Shown here: one piece after another, positions 58,470 through 64,000 of the stretch
How positions within the stretch are numbered: position 1 is the stretch's first letter
Layout: each line of letters starts with the position of its first letter
Assembly: GCA_965199975.1 (NCBI GenBank)
Contig: OZ241340.1
Location: forward strand, 124,001-188,000
Length of the DNA stretch: 64,000 nucleotides
Source: JASLDZ01 sp965199975
GTDB taxonomy: Bacteria; Pseudomonadota; Alphaproteobacteria; Caulobacterales; Caulobacteraceae
Direction: 5' to 3'
The notes under the pieces: model-generated
Databases searched by the model: none
What the model was told of the DNA's origin: nothing
The model's input: only the letters and a program-made list of their open reading frames with translations
Translations under genes and position numbers: made by a program

Positions 58470-58537
58470 ATTCGGGCATGAGGACCGCGACCAGCCACAC
58501 GCGCGCCCGACGAGCTTTCCTTAGACGGCATGGAGAG

Positions 58538-58613
58538 TGGTGGGCCCGGCAGGACTCGAACCTGCAACCAGACCGTTATGAGCGGCCGGCTCTAACCATT
58601 GAGCTACAGGCCC
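58538..58613 (-). tRNA. ileX: tRNA-Ile(CAT), decoding AUA after lysidine modification
   Basis: The 76-nt cloverleaf reads with 5' GGGCCTG (58613-58607) pairing to CGGGCCC. It has a GCTC/GAGC D-arm, anticodon arm GGCCG-CTCATAA-CGGTC, T-arm GCAGG-TTCGAGT-CCTGC and an encoded CCA (58540-58538). Anticodon CAT with loop CTCATAA and the TGGTTGCAGG region agree with the bacterial minor isoleucine tRNA whose wobble C is made lysidine by TilS, not with elongator methionine tRNA. It stands between tamB and a SIMPL gene, on the opposite strand. Confidence 0.9.
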
Positions 58614-58720
58614 AGCGGCGGGTGGCATACACCGCGGCGGGAGCGGCGCAAGCGGCTTGGCGTTCAGGCGCAGTTCAAGCAAGTCCGCGCAACTTCGCCG
58701 CCTCGCTCCGGAGCCGACCC

Positions 58721-59461
58721 GTGACCCTGCCTCGTGCTCTCTTCTTGATGGCGTTCGCCGGCCTGCTCTGTGGCGCGCCGCTCGCTGTCGCCCGGGCGCA
58801 GGACGCGACGCCGCCAAGCGACGCGCGGTTTCGGGCCACCACGCTGGACGTGCAGGCCGAGGGCGTGGCTCATATGGCGCCCGACATGGCCACGGTCACG
58901 CTCGGCGTGGCGAGCGATGCGCCGAGCGCGGCGGCGGCGCAGGCGAAGAATGCGCAGCGCATGGGCGCGGTGCTCGAGGCGCTGCGCCGCGCCGGGCTCG
59001 CCGGGCGCGACGTGCAGACCTCCAGCCTCTCGCTCTCGCCCCAGTACGCGTACGCCGACGGGCAAGCGCCGCGGCTCACCGGCTACCGCGCCTCCAACGG
59101 CGTGACGGTGAAGGTGCGCGACCTGTCGCGCCTGGCGACGGCGGTGGATGCGGTCGCCAAGGCGGGGGCCGACGAGGTGAGCGGGATCGCCTTCGGCCTG
59201 CAGGACCCGCAAGACGCCGAGAACGCGGCGCGGCGCGATGCGGTGCACAAGCTGCAGGCGCAGGCGCAGCTATACGCCGGGGCGACGGGCCTGCGCTTGC
59301 AGAGGCTGGTGACGCTGGCCGAGACGGGAGGATACAGCCCCCAGCCGCCGCGGCCGATGATGGCGATGGCCATGCGCGCGAAGGAGGCCTCCACCCCTGT
59401 AGAGGCGGGCGAACTCGACGTTCAGGTGCAGGTGCGCGCTACCTACGAACTGGCGCGCTGA
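58721..59461 (+). CDS. Exported SIMPL-domain (DUF541) protein
   Basis: The 246-residue protein has a signal peptide starting at GTG 58721 (TLPRALFLMAFAGLLCGAPL, then AVARAQ) and a single SIMPL/DUF541 domain. The domain has the pattern TTLDVQAEGVAHMAPDMATV, AAAAQAKNAQRMGAVLEALR, LTGYRASNGVTVKVRDLSRL, and QDPQDAENAARRDAVHKLQA. Members are periplasmic and linked to oxidative-stress or actin-binding homologues, but the function is unclear. It is followed by the convergent panD gene and, beyond it, a second SIMPL gene. Confidence 0.88.
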   Translation: MTLPRALFLMAFAGLLCGAPLAVARAQDATPPSDARFRATTLDVQAEGVAHMAPDMATVTLGVASDAPSAAAAQAKNAQRMGAVLEALRRAGLAGRDVQTSSLSLSPQYAYADGQAPRLTGYRASNGVTVKVRDLSRLATAVDAVAKAGADEVSGIAFGLQDPQDAENAARRDAVHKLQAQAQLYAGATGLRLQRLVTLAETGGYSPQPPRPMMAMAMRAKEASTPVEAGELDVQVQVRATYELAR

Positions 59462-59470
59462 GGCGGGCGC

Positions 59471-59836
59471 TCAGGCGGCGAGCGATTGCAGCCTTGGACG
59501 ATTGGCGTCGTCGCAGATGACGACGGTCGGTTCGTGCGCCTTCGCCTCGGCCGGCTCCATGCGGGCGTAGGCGACCACGATGACCTTGTCGCCCGTCTGC
59601 ACCAGGCGCGCGGCGGCGCCGTTGACGCCGATGACGCGCGAGCCCCGCGGGGCCTCGATCACGTAGGTGGTGAAGCGCGCTCCGGTGGTGATGTTCAGCA
59701 CGTCCACCTGCTCATGCGGCAGCAGGCTCGAGGCGTCGAGCAGATCGCGATCGATGGCGATGGAGCCTTCGTACTCCAGGTCGGCCTGGGTCACGGTCGC
59801 CCGGTGCAGCTTGGCGCGCATCAGGGTGAGGAGCAT
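59471..59836 (-). CDS. panD: Aspartate 1-decarboxylase proenzyme
   Basis: The 121-residue protein matches PanD: LTLMRAKLHRATVTQADLEY, with catalytic Lys9, the self-cleavage site Gly24-Ser25 (YEGS), VIEAPRGSRVIGVNGAAARL and TGDKVIVVAYA. Ser25 becomes the pyruvoyl group, and the enzyme makes beta-alanine for pantothenate. I chose ATG 59836 as it gives LLTLMRAK at the N-terminus. It stands alone, 9 bp from the stop of the first SIMPL gene and divergent from the second. No other pan genes are in the window. Confidence 0.95.
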   Translation of the reverse strand: MLLTLMRAKLHRATVTQADLEYEGSIAIDRDLLDASSLLPHEQVDVLNITTGARFTTYVIEAPRGSRVIGVNGAAARLVQTGDKVIVVAYARMEPAEAKAHEPTVVICDDANRPRLQSLAA

Positions 59837-59976
59837 GGCGAGGTGGGGTCCTGGAGCAGTGGTTGGACGGGACGCTGGCATATAGGCGTGCGCTGCAGCG
59901 CACACAAAGGGCCCGTCTTGGCCGGCGCGGCTATCCGGGCGAGGCTGGCGCCTCCTCCCCCCGCCGGAGCCTCGCC

Positions 59977-60870
59977 ATGCGCCTCCTCGTCTTCCTCGCG
60001 GCCGTCCACGCCGTGGCTGCAGCACCTCGGCCGGCTGGAGCGCAGACCACGCTGCTCAGCGCTCAGCCGGCGCTCTATGGCCCGGCGCCGTGGTGGATGC
60101 GCGAGCCGATCATCGCCAGCGCGGGCGAGGTGAAGGCCGAGGTGCGGGCCAACCGCGCCAGCTTCGGGGCCGCCTTCGAGGCGGTCGACCGTCAGGTGGC
60201 CGACGCCACACGCCAAGCCGGCGACAAGGTGCGCGCCCTCGGCCAGGCGCTGGCCGCCGAGGGGGCGGATGCGGTGCGCGTGGAAACGACCTTCGCCACC
60301 CGCCCGCTCTACGAGCAGTACCGCGACAAGGAGGGGAACCTGCAGACCAACGACCGGGCCGACAAGATCGACCGCTACGCCGTCAGCGCGAACGTGCGCA
60401 TCGAGGTGCGCGACCTCGCGCGGCTGGAGCGGGTGTACGCCGCGGTGGTGGCCGCGCGGCCGACCTCGGTGCAGCCCGTCTATTTCCGATTGGAGCCGTC
60501 GAACGCCCTCAACGACCAGATGTTCGCCGAAGCGGTGAAGGACGCGGCGCGGCGCGCGCGGGGCGCGGCGGCCGACGCAGGCGCTAGGTTGGGCGCGGTG
60601 CGCCTGATCGACCCGACCGGCCGCGCCTGCCAGACCGACGTGCTCGTCGCCGGCGCGCCGCGCAGCTACGGAACGCCGGGGTTTGCGACCGATGTAAGCG
60701 ACGTCGTGGTCACGGGATCGAGGGTCAACGCCCCCGCACCTCCGCCGCCACCGCCACCGCCGCCGGCCCCGCCGGCGCCCTCGAGCGGGGGTGCGGTCGT
60801 CCTACCGCTGCAACCGCCGATGCAGACGCTTACGCGCGAGGCCTGCGTGGTCTACGCCCTGGGAGGCTAG
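59977..60870 (+). CDS. Second exported SIMPL-domain (DUF541) protein with polyproline linker
   Basis: The 297-residue protein has a signal peptide (RLLVFLAAVHAVAAAPRPAG) and a SIMPL domain starting EPIIASAGEVKAEVRANRAS. The domain includes YRDKEGNLQTNDRADKIDRY and DQMFAEAVKDAARRARGAAA. A polyproline stretch (PAPPPPPPPPPAPPAPS) and a terminal segment with a Cys (REACVVYALGG) follow. A 'VVVTGSRV' motif precedes the linker. Start ATG 59977 fits the leader. It is a paralogue of the 58721 gene but longer. Linkers of this type may cross peptidoglycan; the function is unknown. Confidence 0.87.
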   Translation: MRLLVFLAAVHAVAAAPRPAGAQTTLLSAQPALYGPAPWWMREPIIASAGEVKAEVRANRASFGAAFEAVDRQVADATRQAGDKVRALGQALAAEGADAVRVETTFATRPLYEQYRDKEGNLQTNDRADKIDRYAVSANVRIEVRDLARLERVYAAVVAARPTSVQPVYFRLEPSNALNDQMFAEAVKDAARRARGAAADAGARLGAVRLIDPTGRACQTDVLVAGAPRSYGTPGFATDVSDVVVTGSRVNAPAPPPPPPPPPAPPAPSSGGAVVLPLQPPMQTLTREACVVYALGG

Positions 60871-60939
60871 CAAGGCGGGACGCGACGCGCGGGCGCTGCT
60901 AGAGGGGCGCTCGCGCGCCAACCCCGGAGCCCCGCCCTC

Positions 60940-61938
60940 TTGGCCCTGCAGTTCCCAACCTTCCTCAAGCCGGTGCTGGTCACCATTCCCCTGCCGTGGG
61001 GGAAGAGCGTGCCGATCCGCTGGTACGCCCTGGCCTACGTGGCCGGCATCCTGCTCGGCTGGCGCTACGGCGTGGCGCTGGTGCGCGACGCCCGCGTGTG
61101 GGCCGGTCGCGTGCGCACCGCCACCGACCGGCAGGTGGACGACTTCGTGCTGTGGGTCACCGCCGGCATCATCCTGGGCGGCCGGATCGGCTACGTCGCC
61201 TTCTATATGGCGGTGCAGGAGCCCGACCAGTTGCGCGCTGACCCGTGGATGGCGCTGCGCACCTGGGAAGGCGGCATGTCGTTCCACGGCGGCCTGATCG
61301 GGGTGACGCTTGCGATCCTGCTCTTCGCCTGGCGCAACAAGATCGACGTGCTGCGGCTGGCGGACCTCACCGCGCCGTGCGTGCCCATCGGCCTGTTTTT
61401 CGGGCGCATCGCCAACTTCGTGAACGGCGAACTGTGGGGGCGGCCCACCACCCTGCCGTGGGGCATGGTCTTCCCCGACGGCGGCCCGCTGCCCCGCCAT
61501 CCCAGCCAGCTGTATGAGGCCTCTCTGGAAGGTGTGGCGCTGTTCCTGATCCTGCGGCTGGCCACGCACCGCTTCAAGCTGCTGACGCGGCAGGGCGCGG
61601 TGACAGGCCTCTTTCTGCTTTGCTACGGCGTCTTCCGCTTCGCACTGGAGTGGACCCGCGAGCCCGACCGCGGCATGCCCGCCTACGCCTTCGGGCTCTC
61701 GCAGGGGATGCGCCTGTCGATCCCGCTGGTGCTGGCGGGAATCGCCCTGATCTGGTGGTCACGCCGGCGCCAGTCGCTGGCCCCGCTCGCGCCCGCGACG
61801 GTCGAGGCGGATGTGCGCGCGGTGGACGACATGCCGCCCGAAGTCTCCGCCGACGCCTTCTCCGCTCTCGACGACGAGGCCGCCCAGCCGGGCGTGTTCG
61901 ATCAGGCCGATGAACCTCGCGCGGCGCCTCGCAGCTGA
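60940..61938 (+). CDS. lgt: Prolipoprotein diacylglyceryl transferase
   Basis: The 332-residue membrane enzyme contains IRWYALAYVAGILLGWRYG, GGRIGYVAFY, the substrate site TWEGGMSFHGGLIGV, and the signature GRIANFVNGELWGRPT. Also present are HPSQLYEASLEG and FRFALEWTREPD. It attaches diacylglycerol to the lipobox Cys of prelipoproteins. The start is TTG 60940, as no ATG fits the first membrane segment. The C-terminal 45 residues, after the last helix, are acidic and unusual compared with E. coli Lgt. Its end overlaps the methyltransferase gene by 29 bp. Confidence 0.94.
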   Translation: MALQFPTFLKPVLVTIPLPWGKSVPIRWYALAYVAGILLGWRYGVALVRDARVWAGRVRTATDRQVDDFVLWVTAGIILGGRIGYVAFYMAVQEPDQLRADPWMALRTWEGGMSFHGGLIGVTLAILLFAWRNKIDVLRLADLTAPCVPIGLFFGRIANFVNGELWGRPTTLPWGMVFPDGGPLPRHPSQLYEASLEGVALFLILRLATHRFKLLTRQGAVTGLFLLCYGVFRFALEWTREPDRGMPAYAFGLSQGMRLSIPLVLAGIALIWWSRRRQSLAPLAPATVEADVRAVDDMPPEVSADAFSALDDEAAQPGVFDQADEPRAAPRS

Positions 61939-62992
61939 GATCGCGGCCGAGGGCCCGATCACGGTCGCGCGCTACATGCAGCTGTGCCTGCACGACCCGC
62001 GGGACGGCTACTACGCCACCCGCCCGGCGCTAGGGGGCGACGGCGACTTTCTCACCGCGCCTCTGGTCAGCCAGATATTCGGCGAGCTGATCGGCGTGTG
62101 GTGCGCGGAGGCCTGGGACGCGCTGCGCCGCCCCACCCCCGTGCGCTGGATCGAGATGGGACCCGGCGACGGCACGCTGATGGTCGACATGCGCCGCGCC
62201 TGCGCCCGCGTCGCGCCGGCCTTTTACGCCGCCGCCGACACCGTGCTGGTTGAGACGAGCGCGCCTTTGCGCGCAGCCCAGCAGGCGGCGCTCGCTGGTC
62301 AGCAGGTGCGCTGGGCGGCCTCGCTCGCCGAGGCGGCCGGCCACTGCCCGCTGATCCTCGTCGCCAACGAACTGCTCGACTGCCTTCCCGCCCGCCAGTT
62401 CATGCGCGACGACGCCGGCGCATGGGCCGAGCGGCGCGTGGGCCTCTCCGAGGCGGGCGACCTCGCCTTCGGTCTCGCGCCTGCGCCCGTCGACTTCGCT
62501 CCGCCCCCCGGCCTGGAGGCGACGCCGCCCGGCGTGATCGTCGAGGTCTCGCCCGCCCAAGCGGCGTTCGGCGCGGAGATCGGCGCGCGGGTGGCGCGCC
62601 ATGGCGGGGTGGCGCTCCTGATCGACTACGGCCGCGACCGTCCCGAGCCCGGCGACACCCTGCAGGCGCTACGCCGCCATGGGAAGGTCGACCCACTCGC
62701 CAGGCCAGGCGAGGCCGACCTTACCGTGCACGCCGACTTTCCCGCCGTGGCCGCCGCCGCGCGCGCCGCGGGGGCCGGCGCGGCGCTCGTCACGCAAGGC
62801 GCGCTCCTGCGCGCGCTGGGCGCCGAAGCACGCACCGCGACCTTGGCCGCCGCCCGCCCTGATCGCGCCGACATCCTCGCGCGCCAGCTGCGCCGCCTGA
62901 TCGACCCGTCCGAGATGGGTGCGCTGTTCAAGGCGCTCGCCATCCACCCCCCCGGCGTCGAGCCGCCGGGCTTCGCGCAGGAGCCCGCATGA
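61910..62992 (+). CDS. MidA/NDUFAF7-family SAM-dependent methyltransferase
   Basis: The 360-residue protein fits the MidA/NDUFAF7 group: ITVARYMQLCLHDPRDGYYA, GGDGDFLTAPLVSQIFGELI, and the SAM-binding RWIEMGPGDGTLMVDM (79-94). ANELLDCLPARQF and ALLIDYGRDRPEPGDTLQAL follow. The mitochondrial member dimethylates an Arg of complex I subunit NDUFS2; bacterial homologues may do the same. It starts inside lgt (ATG 61910) and its stop overlaps the pgeF start (ATGA). The order lgt, methyltransferase, pgeF is widespread in alphaproteobacteria. Confidence 0.9.
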   Translation: MNLARRLAAEIAAEGPITVARYMQLCLHDPRDGYYATRPALGGDGDFLTAPLVSQIFGELIGVWCAEAWDALRRPTPVRWIEMGPGDGTLMVDMRRACARVAPAFYAAADTVLVETSAPLRAAQQAALAGQQVRWAASLAEAAGHCPLILVANELLDCLPARQFMRDDAGAWAERRVGLSEAGDLAFGLAPAPVDFAPPPGLEATPPGVIVEVSPAQAAFGAEIGARVARHGGVALLIDYGRDRPEPGDTLQALRRHGKVDPLARPGEADLTVHADFPAVAAAARAAGAGAALVTQGALLRALGAEARTATLAAARPDRADILARQLRRLIDPSEMGALFKALAIHPPGVEPPGFAQEPA

Positions 62993-63774
62993 GCGACACG
63001 CCGTCCCCCCTCGCCTCCCCGCTGCTGGCGGCGGCGCCCGGCGTGCGCCACGCCTTCTTCACCCGCGAGGGCGGCCTCTCCAAGAGCCTCTACGCCAGCC
63101 TGAACACCGGCGCGGGCTCACGCGACGATCCCGCCGCGGTGGCCGAAAACCGCCGCCGCTGCGCCGCCTGGTTCGGGCGCCCGGCCGAGGCGCTGCTCAC
63201 CGGCTACCAGGTGCATTCCGCCGACGCCCTCACGGTGGAGGCGCCCTGGGCCGCCGGCGAGCGGCCACGCGGCGACGCCGTGATCACGCGCACGCCCGGC
63301 CTCGTGTGCGGCGCGCTCTCCGCCGACTGCGCGCCCGTGCTGCTGATCGACGCGCAGGCGCGCGTGGTCGCCGCCGCCCACGCCGGATGGCGCGGCGCGG
63401 TGGGCGGGATCGTGGGCTCCACCGTTGCAGCCATGCAGGCGCTGGGGGCGCGGCCGGAGCGCCTGATCGCCGCCGTCGGCCCCTGTATCGGCCAGGCCAG
63501 CTACGAGGTGGGCGAGGACTTCCGCACCGCCGTGCTGGCGGCCGCGCCCGAGGCGGACCGCTTCTTCACGCCCGAGCACGCGCCGGGCAAGCGCCGCTTC
63601 GACCTGCCGGGCTTCGTTCTGCTGCGCCTGGAGCAGGCGGGCGTAGGCCGCGCCGAGGCGCTCTTCCGCGACACCTGCGGCGAGGAGGCGCCGTTCTTCT
63701 CCAACCGCCGCGCCGTGCTGCGCGGCGAAGGCGACTACGGCCGGCTGCTCAGCGCCGTCGCGCTGGACGCCTGA
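62989..63774 (+). CDS. pgeF: PgeF/YfiH-type multicopper polyphenol oxidase-like enzyme (peptidoglycan editing or purine nucleosidase)
   Basis: The 261-residue protein has the YfiH/LACC1 layout: RHAFFTREGGLSKSLYASLN, YQVHSADAL with His76, SADCAPVLL with Cys114, AAAHAGWRGAVGGIV with His131, and GPCIGQASYEVG. The two His and one Cys bind zinc. In E. coli PgeF removes misincorporated Ser from peptidoglycan precursors; the family also has purine-nucleoside phosphorylase and adenosine deaminase activity. It is last of the lgt operon and starts within the previous stop codon. Confidence 0.92.
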   Translation: MSDTPSPLASPLLAAAPGVRHAFFTREGGLSKSLYASLNTGAGSRDDPAAVAENRRRCAAWFGRPAEALLTGYQVHSADALTVEAPWAAGERPRGDAVITRTPGLVCGALSADCAPVLLIDAQARVVAAAHAGWRGAVGGIVGSTVAAMQALGARPERLIAAVGPCIGQASYEVGEDFRTAVLAAAPEADRFFTPEHAPGKRRFDLPGFVLLRLEQAGVGRAEALFRDTCGEEAPFFSNRRAVLRGEGDYGRLLSAVALDA

Positions 63775-63847
63775 GCGCTGGACGCCCGCGCGCGCGGCGC
63801 CTACCTCACCGCGACGGCGCGACCCTCGCGACGACGCGGAGCCGTGC

Positions 63848-64000
63848 ATGACGTTCCAACAGGCGCTCGCCTTCGGCATCCTCGGCGGCGCCATCATCAT
63901 GTTCGCCTGGGGGCGCTTCCGCTACGACGTGATTGCGCTCGGTGCGCTCCTGATCGGTATCCTCGTGGGCCTGGTGAAGCCCAAGGAGGCGTTCACCGGC
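63848..64000 (+). CDS. SLC13/ArsB-like permease, N-terminal part (runs off window)
   Basis: ATG 63848 opens a membrane-protein frame (TFQQALAFGILGGAIIMFAW, then GRFRYDVIALGALLIGILVG, then LVKPKEAFTG) that continues past the window. The first two segments and the 'GRFRYDVIALGALLI..LvG.V....AF.G' pattern are typical of SLC13-family or related permeases (often with later TrkA-C domains). The transported anion cannot be told. It is probably its own unit, 73 bp after pgeF. Confidence 0.7.
   Translation, partial: MTFQQALAFGILGGAIIMFAWGRFRYDVIALGALLIGILVGLVKPKEAFTG

Noticed and set aside
58538..58613. Elongator tRNA-Met (CAT anticodon)
   Set aside because: Acceptor stem, CTCATAA loop and variable/T-arm agree with the isoleucine tRNA that needs lysidine, not with methionine tRNA.
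1..64000. CRISPR arrays or IS elements
   Set aside because: No regularly spaced repeats with unique spacers, and no transposase motifs or terminal inverted repeats, were seen.

Overview
This 64 kb window is very GC-rich chromosomal DNA from an alphaproteobacterium, most likely of the Caulobacterales (Caulobacter, Phenylobacterium or Brevundimonas type). Pointers are a TrcR (DUF1013) cell-cycle regulator, a large Caulobacter-style TonB-dependent receptor, COQ9 divergent from rpsU, paired DUF465 proteins, TamA/TamB, and frequent GTG/TTG starts. Assignments rest on motifs and family knowledge; no database search was run.

Layout. (1) 1-7867: right end of a prophage or prophage remnant. It holds tail genes, a RuvC-like nuclease, a DnaB-N/RecA-like helicase with an ACCCGCAC repeat cluster, small HTH proteins, a ribbon-helix-helix protein and a tyrosine integrase. 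It stops exactly at a 3' fragment of tRNA-Ala(GGC), read as attR; the intact tRNA should lie left of the window. (2) 8.3-23.4 kb: a polysaccharide utilisation locus with a GH28-like enzyme, TonB-dependent receptor, ROK regulator, sugar porter, ROK sugar kinase, LamG-GH2 enzyme, SGNH acetylesterase and GH1 beta-glucosidase. A plant cell-wall glycan would be imported through the receptor, deacetylated and trimmed, and the monosaccharides moved inward and phosphorylated. (3) 23.6-27.1 kb: COG0523 GTPase, ClC channel/antiporter and DUF817 protein. (4) 27.2-38.4 kb: housekeeping genes argD-argF, an aldose epimerase, rpsU, COQ9, purE-purK, two DUF465 proteins, trcR, an M28 peptidase with a Kdo hydroxylase, and small proteins. 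(5) 38.6-42.0 kb: an osmoprotectant ABC system whose permease is fused to its binding protein, then a catalase-fold protein. (6) 42.0-45.2 kb: biotin genes bioF-bioD divergent from bioA. (7) 45.2-51.6 kb: a sorbosone-dehydrogenase-like lipoprotein with a DUF2231 membrane partner, a TSUP exporter, an MFS efflux protein, a DUF4239 protein and an orphan BciA-like 8-vinyl reductase. (8) 52.2-58.5 kb: tamA-tamB. (9) 58.5-64 kb: tRNA-Ile(CAT), two SIMPL proteins around panD, then lgt, a MidA-type methyltransferase and pgeF as a tight operon, and the start of an SLC13-type transporter.

The most unusual signals are two non-canonical start codons. rpsU has no ATG/GTG/TTG for its conserved N-terminus and appears to start at ATC behind a perfect Shine-Dalgarno. 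purK appears to start at CTG overlapping the purE stop. Others are the prophage repeat cluster, the tRNA-Ala attachment site with helically phased repeats, a triple-palindrome intergenic element, and the BciA homologue without visible bacteriochlorophyll genes.
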